Source: an uncultured Amylibacter sp. (GTDB lineage Bacteria; Pseudomonadota; Alphaproteobacteria; Rhodobacterales; Rhodobacteraceae). Taken from it: 64,000 nucleotides of DNA. Below are positions 52,228 through 61,586 of the stretch, one piece after another. Made by a program: the position numbers and the translations under genes. The stretch spans positions 1,264,501-1,328,500 of the forward strand of contig OY365741.1 of assembly GCA_959347425.1 (NCBI GenBank). Direction: 5' to 3'. Positions within the stretch are counted from its first letter, which is position 1. The number at the start of each line of letters is the position of its first letter. Under the pieces are notes generated by a model. The model was not told the origin of the DNA. It worked only from the letters and a program-made list of their open reading frames with translations, and did no database searches.

Positions 52228-53031
52228 ATGATGCAAGATTTTATCGCGCAAAAAATTCTGGTGATGACGGATATTCATCTGCTCGGGGCGGGCAAAACCA
52301 TTATCGGGCTTGATCCGTATGAGCGGTTTTGTGCGGCTTTGGCGCATGCTCGCGAAAACCACCCCGATGCTGTGCGATTGGTTTTAACCGGGGATTTAAC
52401 CGATACGGGCAGGTCTGATGAATACCAAAGGCTACACACCGCGTTAAAAGATTTTGATATCCCGATCAGTTTTTTAATCGGCAACCACGATCGCCGTGCC
52501 GAGTTTCGCGCCGCGTTCCCCGATGCTCCCGTGGATGAAAACGGGTTTATCCAATCGGTTGTTGATTTGGGCGATACGGTTTTGGTCTGCTTGGATACCG
52601 TCAATGATATAGCCCCCGACCGCGACCATAGCGGGGTTTTCTGTCAAAAACGCCGCGATTGGCTGGTGCGGGTTTTGTCGGCTACCCGTGAAAAACGCGT
52701 GCTTATTTTCATGCATCATCCGCCGTTTCAGGTGGGTTTTTCTGGGATGGATGCGATTGCCTTGGTTGATGGTGCGGATTTTATCCAGCTTTTGCAGGGG
52801 TTTGATATTGCCCACCTTATCGCGGGGCATGTTCATCGCACGATTTCGGGCAGTACCGCGGGGCTCAGTTTTTCTATGTTTAAAAGCACATGTCATCAAA
52901 TGCCGATGGATATGACCGCCACAAATATGATGCTGAGCGTTGATGAACCCGCCGCCTATGGTATTATTTTGCTGGGTAAGGACAGCGTGATTGCCCATAG
53001 TGATGATTTTGATCTTGCGGATAACGGCTAG
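52228..53031 (+). CDS. Metallophosphoesterase, CpdA-like
   Basis: A 267-residue calcineurin-like phosphoesterase. Metal-binding motifs are MTDIHLL, LTGDLTDTG, IGNHDRR, MHHPPF and AGHVHR. It resembles 3',5'-cyclic nucleotide phosphodiesterases of the CpdA class. GTGGGGG lies before the ATG at 52228. Same direction as pyc, with a gap of only about 20 bases. Confidence 0.88.
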   Translation: MMQDFIAQKILVMTDIHLLGAGKTIIGLDPYERFCAALAHARENHPDAVRLVLTGDLTDTGRSDEYQRLHTALKDFDIPISFLIGNHDRRAEFRAAFPDAPVDENGFIQSVVDLGDTVLVCLDTVNDIAPDRDHSGVFCQKRRDWLVRVLSATREKRVLIFMHHPPFQVGFSGMDAIALVDGADFIQLLQGFDIAHLIAGHVHRTISGSTAGLSFSMFKSTCHQMPMDMTATNMMLSVDEPAAYGIILLGKDSVIAHSDDFDLADNG

Positions 53032-53119
53032 GGTGTGAAAATAAATGATAAATTTACCGATTCGGGGTTTTTAGGGCTTGCCTTTCCGTTCATTCGGGGT
53101 TAAAACCAGCCCCGATGGT

Positions 53120-53194
53120 GCGGGCGTAGCTCAGGGGTAGAGCATAACCTTGCCAAGGTTAGGGTCGTGAGTTCGAATCTCATCGCCCGCTCCA
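53120..53194 (+). tRNA. tRNA-Gly (GCC)
   Basis: 75-nt cloverleaf with encoded CCA: acceptor GCGGGCG pairs with CGCCCGC, D-arm AGCTCAGGGGTAGAGC, anticodon loop TTGCCAA (anticodon GCC), T-loop AGTTCGAATCT. Confidence 0.97.
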
Positions 53195-53218
53195 GTTTTT
53201 ATGATAGGCATAGTTTCT

Positions 53219-53731
53219 ATGGAAATCATACTTGGCATTCTTTTTATTGCGGTGGTTATTGGTGTGTTTTTGCCAAAGGGCAGACGCAAAAATATCCCCC
53301 GTGGTAAAACCCGCGCACCCTATCCCCCTAGATACAAATCGCGTTCCAATCCTCCCGTTGCTGTTAAAGACAAACAGATAACGGGTCGCGCCTATGTTAT
53401 TGATGGCGATACGATTGTTATTAAAAAAACCAAAATCCGCCTTGCTGGGATTGACGCACCAGAGCTGGACGAGCCATGGGGGCAGGTCGCCAAATCCGCG
53501 ATGATTCGGATATGTCAGGGGGGTGCGATTCGTGCGGTGTTGACGGGGGGGTCGTCTTATGATCGGGTTGTTGCCACCTGCTATTTACCCGATGGCGTGG
53601 ATATCGGGGCAGAGCTGGTGAAACAAGGGTTGGCTTTGGATATACCGATGTTTTCAGGGGGTAAGTATCGCGAGTTTGAAACGCCAGAGGCTCGGCAAAA
53701 ATTGTGGCGGGTGGCAAAGAAAATACGGTGA
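53219..53731 (+). CDS. Thermonuclease (SNase-like) family protein with N-terminal anchor
   Basis: A 170-residue protein. Residues 1-20 are a hydrophobic anchor, then a basic linker; from residue 55 the SNase fold begins (VIDGDTIVI, IRLAGIDAPELDEPWG, catalytic Arg in YDRVVATCYL, VKQGLALDI). It is shorter than typical secreted nucleases at the C-terminus. Probably a membrane-attached periplasmic nuclease. Located just after tRNA-Gly. Confidence 0.82.
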   Translation: MEIILGILFIAVVIGVFLPKGRRKNIPRGKTRAPYPPRYKSRSNPPVAVKDKQITGRAYVIDGDTIVIKKTKIRLAGIDAPELDEPWGQVAKSAMIRICQGGAIRAVLTGGSSYDRVVATCYLPDGVDIGAELVKQGLALDIPMFSGGKYREFETPEARQKLWRVAKKIR

Positions 53732-53754
53732 AACAAATCATTCATAACGAATAC

Positions 53755-53772
53755 CTAATAACTAATAACTAA
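53755..53772 (-). repeat. Short heptad repeat
   Basis: Two to three CTAATAA units (minus-strand RTTARYK sense) between the nuclease and DUF1127 genes, about 25 bases past the nuclease stop. Unlike most arrays, orientation is opposite to the gene it follows. Confidence 0.6.
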
Positions 53773-53889
53773 AAACGAAATAGATATGCACGCCACGCAA
53801 GAGCAAATTGCTTTATTGTCTCTTGTCGTTATGCCATGGATACCCCATATATCCCCTATACCCACAACAACAAGAAAAGGATATTATCA

Positions 53890-54114
53890 ATGGCAATTCT
53901 AACCCAACGCACACTTAACCTCAAACCCCTACACACAGCTCTCACCAGATTTACTACCAAATTTACCACGTGGTTTGTCGCGCTGGGAGATGCCTATTCA
54001 CGGCGGGATGAGTTTGAACGGATGAACGCGCTGAGCGATACCGAATTACACACAAACTATGGGATTGAACGGCGTGATATTGCCGCCTATATCTTTCGCG
54101 ATAAAATCGCCTAG
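53890..54114 (+). CDS. DUF1127 family small protein
   Basis: A 74-residue protein. AAAAGGA lies about 10 bases before the ATG at 53890. The C-terminal half shows the DUF1127 pattern: RRDEFERMNALSDTELHTNYGI followed by ERRDIAAYIF, a short Arg-rich helical motif found in many alphaproteobacterial small proteins linked to RNA turnover and phosphate or carbon responses. The N-terminus is amphipathic. Confidence 0.75.
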   Translation: MAILTQRTLNLKPLHTALTRFTTKFTTWFVALGDAYSRRDEFERMNALSDTELHTNYGIERRDIAAYIFRDKIA

Positions 54115-54138
54115 ATTAAAAAAATCGGCAAAACCGGG

Positions 54139-56343
54139 TTAGAGCGGATAATACCGCGCCCAGTTTTTTGCCCCCGTTTTTGCCATATCACATAGCCCCT
54201 TTGGCGGGGCAAACCGCGAGCCAAACCGCAGCGTTAAATCATTGCAGATTTCCACGGCTTGGGCGGCACCCAACATATCCACCCAGCTGAACGGACCACC
54301 CGACCAGGGCATAAAACCCCACCCGAGAATCGCCGCTACATCGCCTTCGCGTATATCCATCAGCACGCCGTCTTCAAAAGCACGAATAGCCTCCAACGTT
54401 TGGGCAAACGCCATACGATGCTGGATGGTGGTTAAATCCAGCACATCGGGTTTAACAGGCCATTCCTTGCCCAAACCCTGCCACAGACCAGCCCGCCGTC
54501 CCTTTTCGTCATACTCATAAAACCCCGCACCGTTCTTACGCCCCAAGCGATTTTCTTTTGCCAATTTGAATAAAATATCATCGGCTGCGCTGGCTTTATA
54601 CTCCGCCCCCAGTGCGTCTTTCGTTGCCTTTATGATATTCACGCTTAAATCAATAGAAATCTCATCGGTCAGTTGCAAGGGACCAACAGGCATCCCCAAC
54701 AGACGTGCGGCGTTTTCAATCAATACGGGCGACACACCCTCGGCAATCATGGAAATCCCCTCATTCGCGTAGGGCAAAATACACCGATTGGCGTAGAAAA
54801 ACCGTGCGTCATTGACGACTATCGGGGTTTTTTTAATCTGGGCGGTGAAATCCAAAGCCTTGGCAACCGCGACATCCCCGGTGTTTTTGCCTTTAATAAT
54901 CTCCACAAGGTTCATTTTATGAACCGGGCTAAAGAAATGAATCCCAATATAATTCGCGGCATTTTGGGCAAATTTAGCCAGCTGGGTTATCGGCAGGGTA
55001 GAGGTGTTGGTGGCAAAAACCACGCCATCTTCCAGATGGGCTTGCGCCAGTTGCGTGGCTTTGGCTTTTATATCGGTCTGTTCAAACACCGCTTCGACAA
55101 TCAAATCACACCCTTTTAAGGCGGCAAAATCGGTACTGGGCGTGATACGGGCAAGGATTGTGTCCTTTGTCGCGGGTGTGATTTTACCACGATTTATCCC
55201 ATCGGTTAGGATTTTATCAACCGCGTTCATGCCTCGCGTCAAACCCGCTTCATCGCGGTCAATCAAAACCACATCAATACCTGCACGGGCGGACACGAAA
55301 GCTATCCCCGCGCCCATCATTCCCGCGCCCAAAATACCCAGCCGTTTGGTCGGCATGGGTGGCACGTCTTTGGGTCGTACCGCGCCTTTTTCCAAGGCTT
55401 TTTTGGAGGTAAAGAGCGTGTTTATCATCGCCGAGGACGACGGATTCATCAATATATGGGCGAACCAGCGCGCCTCTATCCGAATCGCCACATCAAACGG
55501 CACCCCCGCACCCTCATAAATCGCGCTCAGCATATTTTGCGCGGCTGGATAAACCCCCATCGTATTGCCATGCACCATAGCCGCCGCACCAACATACCGC
55601 ATAAACCCACCAGCACTATACGGCACACCGCCGGGGATTTTAAACCCCTTCACATCCCAAGGTTTGACGATATCCGTATCGCTCGCGGTTTTCACCCAGT
55701 CTTTGGCGGATTTAATCACATCGCCCGTGCAGACTTCATCAATCAACCCCAAGGTTTTCGCCTTTTGTGGTGGGTTTAACTGCCCTTGTAATAAAATCGG
55801 CGCGGCCATCATCAAATCCATTTTGCGGGTTATACGGGTTGTTCCACCGGCCCCCGGAAATATCCCAATCAGGATTTCGGGCAGACCGATTTTCGCCTTT
55901 GGATTGTCGGCGGCAAAAATCCTATGGCACGCCAAAGCCAGCTCTAACCCAATACCCAAAGTCGTTCCGCTTAACGCCGCGGCAATCGGTTTGCCCCCTT
56001 GGTTTTTCGCATCCATTCCGGCGCGTTCAATTTTGCGCAAAATCCGATGAAACCCCATAATTCCGTCAAACAGCCCTTTGGCAGGGTTATCACCCGCATC
56101 CGCTGCCATGGTTTTTATCACATTCAAATCCATGCCAGCGGCAAAATCGGACTTGCCAGACCCTATCACCGCGCCTTTGATTTTATCATCGGACAGCACA
56201 GTGTCAATCAACGCGTCCAGTTGCAAGGCACTGGTCATGTTTAAGATATTTATTGATTTATTCGGGCAATCCCAAATAATAGTGGCAATCCCATCCGTAT
56301 CAACGGTCATGGTGAAATCTACAGGTGCGGTAGTGGCGGTCAT
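54139..56343 (-). CDS. 3-hydroxyacyl-CoA dehydrogenase / enoyl-CoA hydratase (FadJ-like)
   Basis: A 734-residue beta-oxidation multifunctional enzyme. The start at 56343 follows AAAGGAAAC. The N-terminal crotonase domain has GSGKSDFAAGMDLN, LGIGLELALACHR and GLPEILIGIFPGAGGTTRITR (the two catalytic Glu). Then the NAD domain GILGAGMMGAGIAFVSARAGI and the catalytic His in IGIHFFSPVHKMNLVEII; C-terminal GPLQLTDEISIDL and GWGFMPWSGGPFSWVD. It is 40 bases downstream of the thiolase gene. Confidence 0.94.
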   Translation of the reverse strand: MTATTAPVDFTMTVDTDGIATIIWDCPNKSINILNMTSALQLDALIDTVLSDDKIKGAVIGSGKSDFAAGMDLNVIKTMAADAGDNPAKGLFDGIMGFHRILRKIERAGMDAKNQGGKPIAAALSGTTLGIGLELALACHRIFAADNPKAKIGLPEILIGIFPGAGGTTRITRKMDLMMAAPILLQGQLNPPQKAKTLGLIDEVCTGDVIKSAKDWVKTASDTDIVKPWDVKGFKIPGGVPYSAGGFMRYVGAAAMVHGNTMGVYPAAQNMLSAIYEGAGVPFDVAIRIEARWFAHILMNPSSSAMINTLFTSKKALEKGAVRPKDVPPMPTKRLGILGAGMMGAGIAFVSARAGIDVVLIDRDEAGLTRGMNAVDKILTDGINRGKITPATKDTILARITPSTDFAALKGCDLIVEAVFEQTDIKAKATQLAQAHLEDGVVFATNTSTLPITQLAKFAQNAANYIGIHFFSPVHKMNLVEIIKGKNTGDVAVAKALDFTAQIKKTPIVVNDARFFYANRCILPYANEGISMIAEGVSPVLIENAARLLGMPVGPLQLTDEISIDLSVNIIKATKDALGAEYKASAADDILFKLAKENRLGRKNGAGFYEYDEKGRRAGLWQGLGKEWPVKPDVLDLTTIQHRMAFAQTLEAIRAFEDGVLMDIREGDVAAILGWGFMPWSGGPFSWVDMLGAAQAVEICNDLTLRFGSRFAPPKGLCDMAKTGAKNWARYYPL

Positions 56344-56384
56344 CTTTGTTTCCTTTTGCTTGATAGTCATAATTTATACCCGTT

Positions 56385-57599
56385 CTATACCCGCTCTATA
56401 ATAGTGGCAACACCCATGCCAGAACCGATACACATCGCCACCAGCCCCGTGCTGACATCGCGCCGTTCCATCTCATCCAGCAGAGTTCCCAATATCATCG
56501 CCCCAGTCGCGCCCAAGGGATGCCCCATGGCTATCGCCCCGCCGTTCACGTTTAGGCGGTCATCATTCAGGTTAAAGTGTTGCATAAAACGCAAAACCAC
56601 GGCGGCAAAGGCTTCATTTACCTCAAACAAATCAATATCATTCAGGGTCATTTTCGCGGTTTTCAGGATTTTTTCGCACACGGGAATCGGCCCGGTCAGC
56701 ATAATCGTGGGATCTGTGCCGATTTTGGCGGTGGCAACAATCCGCGCACGGGGTTTTAACCCGTGGTCTTTGCCGAATTGCTCTGAGCCAAGCAAAACCC
56801 CCGCCGCCCCGTCCGAAATAGCAGAGGAATTGCCCGCGTGATGAACATGATCTATCCGTTCCAAATGCGGATATTTCATCAATGCGATTTTATCAAACCC
56901 GGGCATGCCTTCGCCTATATCCTTAAAGGAAGGCGATAGAGCCGCCAAGGAGTCTGGCGTGGTATCGGGGCGGATTTGCTCGTCCTCTGCCAAAATAATC
57001 AATCCGTTTTGGTCTTTCACCGCCACGCGGTTTTTATCAAAGAAGCCGTTTTTCGTGGCAAAAGTCGCACGGGCATGGCTTTGCGCGGCGTAGGCATCGC
57101 AATCCGCACGGCTAAACCCGTATTCGGTAGCGATAATATCGGCGGAAATCCCTTGGGGGACGAAATGGGATTTCATCGCCAAATAGGGGTCGGCGGCGAT
57201 GGCGGCACCGTCACTGCCCATTGGCACACGGCTCATGCTTTCCACACCCCCCGCGATATAGGCCGTGCCCGCGGCCGCGTTGATTTGATTGGCGGCCAGA
57301 TTGACCGATTCCAAACCAGAGGCACAAAAGCGGTTTATCGATAGACCGGGGATGGCTTGGTCTAAATTGGAATATAACACCGCCGAGCGTGCCAAACACC
57401 CGCCTTGCTCGCCGATTTGCGTGACATTGCCCCAGATAACATCCTCTATCGGTGCGTTATTGGGCAAATTATTGCGATGCAATAAATCGTTAATGATTTG
57501 GGCAGAGAGGCGCAGGGCAGGGACTTCGTGCAACTGCCCTGTGGCTTTGCCCCGCCCGCGAGGCGTGCGAATCGCGTCATAAATAAAAGCGTGGATCAT
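56385..57599 (-). CDS. Acetyl-CoA C-acyltransferase (thiolase)
   Basis: A 404-residue thiolase. The nucleophile is in INRFCASGLES, the other catalytic residues in GGAIAMGHPLGATGA and CIGSGMGVA. Similar to FadA/FadI type thiolases. The ATG at 57599 gives MIHAFIYDAIRTPRGRG. Operon with the fadJ-like gene for fatty-acid beta-oxidation. Confidence 0.95.
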   Translation of the reverse strand: MIHAFIYDAIRTPRGRGKATGQLHEVPALRLSAQIINDLLHRNNLPNNAPIEDVIWGNVTQIGEQGGCLARSAVLYSNLDQAIPGLSINRFCASGLESVNLAANQINAAAGTAYIAGGVESMSRVPMGSDGAAIAADPYLAMKSHFVPQGISADIIATEYGFSRADCDAYAAQSHARATFATKNGFFDKNRVAVKDQNGLIILAEDEQIRPDTTPDSLAALSPSFKDIGEGMPGFDKIALMKYPHLERIDHVHHAGNSSAISDGAAGVLLGSEQFGKDHGLKPRARIVATAKIGTDPTIMLTGPIPVCEKILKTAKMTLNDIDLFEVNEAFAAVVLRFMQHFNLNDDRLNVNGGAIAMGHPLGATGAMILGTLLDEMERRDVSTGLVAMCIGSGMGVATIIERV

Positions 57600-57668
57600 G
57601 GGTGGGTCTTTCTTGATGGGGTGTGTTTTGCCTATTTTGCCAAAATCGGGGTAAAGATGCAAGGGGGA

Positions 57669-57712
57669 TTAGTGATGAATGGTGAAGGATGAATGATGAA
57701 TGGTGAATTTTT
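57669..57712 (+). repeat. GAAT/GAAG heptad repeat between thiolase and xdhA
   Basis: Five to six 7-bp units (TGATGAA, TGGTGAA, GGATGAA types) in the divergent intergenic region upstream of xdhA. It is related to the arrays at 5744 and 23691. Confidence 0.65.
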
Positions 57713-57759
57713 AGCCCCTGCTCTTGCCAAAATGAACCCAAAGCGGTAAAACCCAAAAC

Positions 57760-59247
57760 ATGACCCAAGCCATCGCCAAAGATACGATAGACTTCCTGCT
57801 AAACGATAAACCTGTCCGTTTGGATGGGTTAAATCCCCGCACAACCGTGCTGGATTTCCTACGTCTGGAAAAAAACCTCTGTGGCACGAAAGAGGGCTGT
57901 AATGAAGGCGATTGCGGTGCTTGTACCGTGCTGATTGGTCGCCTCACGCCAGATAACACCCTGCGGTATATCACCGTCAATTCCTGTATCATCTTTCTGC
58001 CCGCTTTGGACGGCTGTCATCTGGTTACCGTCGAGCATTTACGCGATAAAAACGGCGGATTGCATCCCGTCCAGCAGGCTTTTGTTAATCACCACGCCAG
58101 CCAATGCGGGTTTTGCACCCCTGGCTTTGTTATGTCAATCTACGCCCTGTGGATGGAAAACCCCGCGCCCAGTATGGCCGATATTGACACGGCTTTACAG
58201 GGGAATTTGTGCCGTTGCACGGGCTATAGTCCGATTCGCAAGGCGGCGTTAAGCCTCTGCGAATATAACGAAAAGGACGACCCATTATTTATGGAACGCG
58301 AATCGGTCTTAAAAACCCTGACAGATATGAAAGCCCAATTTAAAACCACCAAAACCATAACAGACCCTGATAATGCTGAAGACATAGCAATCCTCCCCGC
58401 CACGGTTGATGGATTGGCAGGGGCTTTGCAAACCCATCCAAACGCCACGATTATAGCAGGTGCCACGGATGTTGGGCTTTGGGTGACTAAACATATTAAC
58501 GCGATAACCCCGATGATTTTCACTGCTCATTTAACTGACCTGCAAAGAATAACCCACAATAAATTCGGGCGTATCATCGGTGCGGGGTGTAGCTATACCG
58601 ATGCCCTCCCCCCCCTTATCGCGGACTATCCGCATTTGCACGATTTGTTTTATCGGATTGGCGGGGTGCAGGTGCGTAATAATGGCACGCTGGGGGGGAA
58701 TATAGCCAATGGCTCGCCCATCGGTGATATACCACCGCCCTTGATTGCGCTGGGGGCGCGACTGGGATTGCGGCTGGGCGAGGCGAGGCGTGATATTTTG
58801 CTGGAGGATTTTTTTATTGATTATGGTAAGCAGGATTTGCGCAAGGGTGAATTTATTGAAACCATCCATATTCCTGCACCTGATTTGCCCAAAGGTGTGC
58901 GGGTGTATCACGCCGCCTATAAGATTTCAAAACGGCGGGATGAGGATATATCAACCCTATCCGTGGCGTTTTATATCGCCGTGGAAAACAACTTGATAAC
59001 CACCGCTCGGATAGCGTTCGGTGGCATGGCGGCGATTCCCAAACGCGCGGGTTTGGCGGAATCTGCGCTTATTGGCAGAGCCTTTGATTTGGCGAATTTT
59101 AAGACCGCGGGGAAGACTCTGGCGGAGGATTTTCAGCCGCTATCGGATGTACGCGGTTCTGCCGAATACCGTATGTCCGTGGCAAAAAACATGTTTGTGC
59201 GGTTTTATTTGGAAATGACAGAAAATTCGGGGGGAGGATGCCAATGA
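57760..59247 (+). CDS. xdhA: Xanthine dehydrogenase small subunit
   Basis: A 495-residue FeS/FAD subunit. The first [2Fe-2S] cluster uses Cys 41, 47, 52, 55 region (CGTKEGCNEGDCGAC), the second CGFCTPG and CRCTGY. From about residue 210 a FAD domain includes IIAGATDVGLWVTK and GGNIANGSPIGDIPP. Electrons from the molybdenum subunit pass to NAD+ here. Ends overlapping xdhB. Confidence 0.96.
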   Translation: MTQAIAKDTIDFLLNDKPVRLDGLNPRTTVLDFLRLEKNLCGTKEGCNEGDCGACTVLIGRLTPDNTLRYITVNSCIIFLPALDGCHLVTVEHLRDKNGGLHPVQQAFVNHHASQCGFCTPGFVMSIYALWMENPAPSMADIDTALQGNLCRCTGYSPIRKAALSLCEYNEKDDPLFMERESVLKTLTDMKAQFKTTKTITDPDNAEDIAILPATVDGLAGALQTHPNATIIAGATDVGLWVTKHINAITPMIFTAHLTDLQRITHNKFGRIIGAGCSYTDALPPLIADYPHLHDLFYRIGGVQVRNNGTLGGNIANGSPIGDIPPPLIALGARLGLRLGEARRDILLEDFFIDYGKQDLRKGEFIETIHIPAPDLPKGVRVYHAAYKISKRRDEDISTLSVAFYIAVENNLITTARIAFGGMAAIPKRAGLAESALIGRAFDLANFKTAGKTLAEDFQPLSDVRGSAEYRMSVAKNMFVRFYLEMTENSGGGCQ

Positions 59248-61586
59248 CTAAACATAACATCCCCCACGATTCCGCCCATAAACATGTCACGGGACAGGCC
59301 GTTTATATTGATGATATCCCCCTGCCAAGCGGCACTTTGCATGCCTATCTGGGATTATCCACCTGCACCCACGGGCGGATTATCGCGAGTGATTTTACCA
59401 AAGTTCTGGCGGCAAAAAACGTTATCGGCGTGTTATCCGCCAAGGATATTATCGGTGTCAATGATATCAGCCCATTGGGGTTAAATGACGACCCTATTTT
59501 TGCCGATACCCACGTGGAATTCTATGGGCAACCGATTTTTGTCGTGATTGCCACGGATAGAAACTCTGCCCGTGCGGCGGCGCGACTGGCAAAGATTACC
59601 TACGAGCCCCTACCCCCCACCATTGATATAACCCAAGCGATAACCCAAAACGCCGATTATGTGGTTAAGCCTATGAAACTGGAACGCGGGGATATTGCCA
59701 AAGGGTTTGCCAAATCTGCCCATTGCATAAAAGGACAACTTACCATCGGCGGGCAAGACCATTTTTATTTGGAGGGACAGGTCGCCCTTGCCGAGCCGTG
59801 CGAGGATGGGGGGATGCGGGTTTATTCCTCTACCCAGCATCCCAGCGAAGTTCAACACATGGTGGCGGGGGTTTTGGGAATTGCCCAAAACGCGGTGGTT
59901 GTTCGGGTACGGCGGATGGGTGGCGGGTTTGGCGGCAAAGAAACCCAAGGTAATATCTTTGCCTGTGTTGCCGCCTTGGCCGCGCAGCGATATAATAGGG
60001 CAGTGAAGCTCCGCCCCGATCGCGATGATGATATGATTATGACCGGCAAACGCCATGATTTCTTGGTGGATTATCAGGTTGGATTTGATAAGGACGGGCG
60101 AATTATTGCCTTGGATGGGATGTTTTCGGCGCGATGCGGGTTTTCTGCGGATTTATCGGGGCCGGTGACCGATCGTGCTTTGTTTCACGCCGATAATGCC
60201 TATTATTATCCGAATGTGCGGTTGCGCTCGGCTCCGTTAAAGACCAATACCGTGTCCAATACCGCGTTTCGCGGGTTTGGCGCACCGCAGGGTTTGATGA
60301 TGGCCGAGCGTGTGATTGAGGAGATAGCCTTTTATCTGGGTAAAGACCCGATGGAGATTCGCCGTCTTAATTTTTATGGCGGGCAAGACAACAATAAAGC
60401 CAAAAATAAAGACGAAAATAATAAGGGGCGCGACATAACCCCCTATCATCAAAAAATCAGCGATAATATCACACTGCGGATAATGGATGAGCTGATTACA
60501 TCCTGTGATTACACCAAAAGGCGGGCGGCTGTGCTGGCGCATAACGCGAAAGGCGGTGTGATTCGCAAGGGTATCGCCATGACCCCCGTTAAATTCGGTA
60601 TTTCCTTTACTGCCACTTGGTATAATCAGGCGGGTGCGCTGGTGCATGTCTATAAGGATGGCTCTGTCATGGTTAATCATGGCGGGACAGAAATGGGGCA
60701 GGGGCTTTATACCAAGGTTGCGCAAATCGTGGCGGAGGGGTTTGGCATCGCCTTATCGCGGGTGCAAATCACCAAGACTGCGACAGATAAAATCCCCAAT
60801 ACCTCCGCCACGGCGGCCTCTTCTGGTACGGATTTGAACGCTATGGCGGCGTTAAATGCGGTGGAAAAGATAAAAACGCGATTGGCGGCGTTTTTGGCGG
60901 AGGATTGGGGGTGTGGCACAAAAGACATCGTCTTTAAGGATGGGTTTGCACAGGTGGGAGAGGAATCGGGCGGGCGTAAAATTGCCTTTGACGCATTAAT
61001 TACCGCCGCCTATTACGGACGGATACAATTATCGGCAACAGGGTTTTACAAAACCCCCAAAGTCCATTGGGATAGGGACGCGGGGCGCGGCCATCCGTTT
61101 TATTATTTTGCCTATGGTATGGCGGCGGCAGAGGTGTCGGTGGATAGTTTAACTGGCGAATATAAAGTCCTACGGGTGGATATTTTGCACGATGTTGGGC
61201 AATCTTTGAATACCGCAATTGATGTGGGGCAGATAGAGGGCGGTTTTATCCAAGGGATGGGTTGGCTGACCAGTGAGCAGTTGGTTTGGGATGAGGGCGG
61301 GCAGTTGCGCACCCACGCACCTTCGACCTATAAAATCCCCTTATCGTCTGATGTGCCTGCGGTTTTTAATGTCGCCTTGGCCGATTGGTCGCGTAATAAA
61401 GAGCCGACGATAAAACGCTCAAAAGCAGTGGGCGAACCACCCCTGATGCTAGCAGTATCGGTGTTTGAGGCGATTTCCATGGCTGTGGCAAGTGTGGACG
61501 GATATAAAACCTGTCCGCGTTTGAACGCGCCCGCCACACCAGAAGAGGTTTTGCGGGCGATTGAGCGATTAGGTATTAATCGTTAA
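59244..61586 (+). CDS. xdhB: Xanthine dehydrogenase large (molybdopterin) subunit
   Basis: A 780-residue molybdenum subunit that oxidises hypoxanthine or xanthine. GGGGAGG lies six bases before the ATG at 59244, which shares bases with the xdhA stop; the ATG at 59238 is too near the site. Typical blocks: TGQAVYIDDIPLPSGTLHAYLG, GGQDHFYLEGQVALAEP, RMGGGFGGKETQ, TAFRGFGAPQGL, the catalytic Glu in VGEPPLML. Ends LGINR at a reversed heptad, with a four-base overlap of the convergent lipoprotein stop. Confidence 0.96.
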   Translation: MTKHNIPHDSAHKHVTGQAVYIDDIPLPSGTLHAYLGLSTCTHGRIIASDFTKVLAAKNVIGVLSAKDIIGVNDISPLGLNDDPIFADTHVEFYGQPIFVVIATDRNSARAAARLAKITYEPLPPTIDITQAITQNADYVVKPMKLERGDIAKGFAKSAHCIKGQLTIGGQDHFYLEGQVALAEPCEDGGMRVYSSTQHPSEVQHMVAGVLGIAQNAVVVRVRRMGGGFGGKETQGNIFACVAALAAQRYNRAVKLRPDRDDDMIMTGKRHDFLVDYQVGFDKDGRIIALDGMFSARCGFSADLSGPVTDRALFHADNAYYYPNVRLRSAPLKTNTVSNTAFRGFGAPQGLMMAERVIEEIAFYLGKDPMEIRRLNFYGGQDNNKAKNKDENNKGRDITPYHQKISDNITLRIMDELITSCDYTKRRAAVLAHNAKGGVIRKGIAMTPVKFGISFTATWYNQAGALVHVYKDGSVMVNHGGTEMGQGLYTKVAQIVAEGFGIALSRVQITKTATDKIPNTSATAASSGTDLNAMAALNAVEKIKTRLAAFLAEDWGCGTKDIVFKDGFAQVGEESGGRKIAFDALITAAYYGRIQLSATGFYKTPKVHWDRDAGRGHPFYYFAYGMAAAEVSVDSLTGEYKVLRVDILHDVGQSLNTAIDVGQIEGGFIQGMGWLTSEQLVWDEGGQLRTHAPSTYKIPLSSDVPAVFNVALADWSRNKEPTIKRSKAVGEPPLMLAVSVFEAISMAVASVDGYKTCPRLNAPATPEEVLRAIERLGINR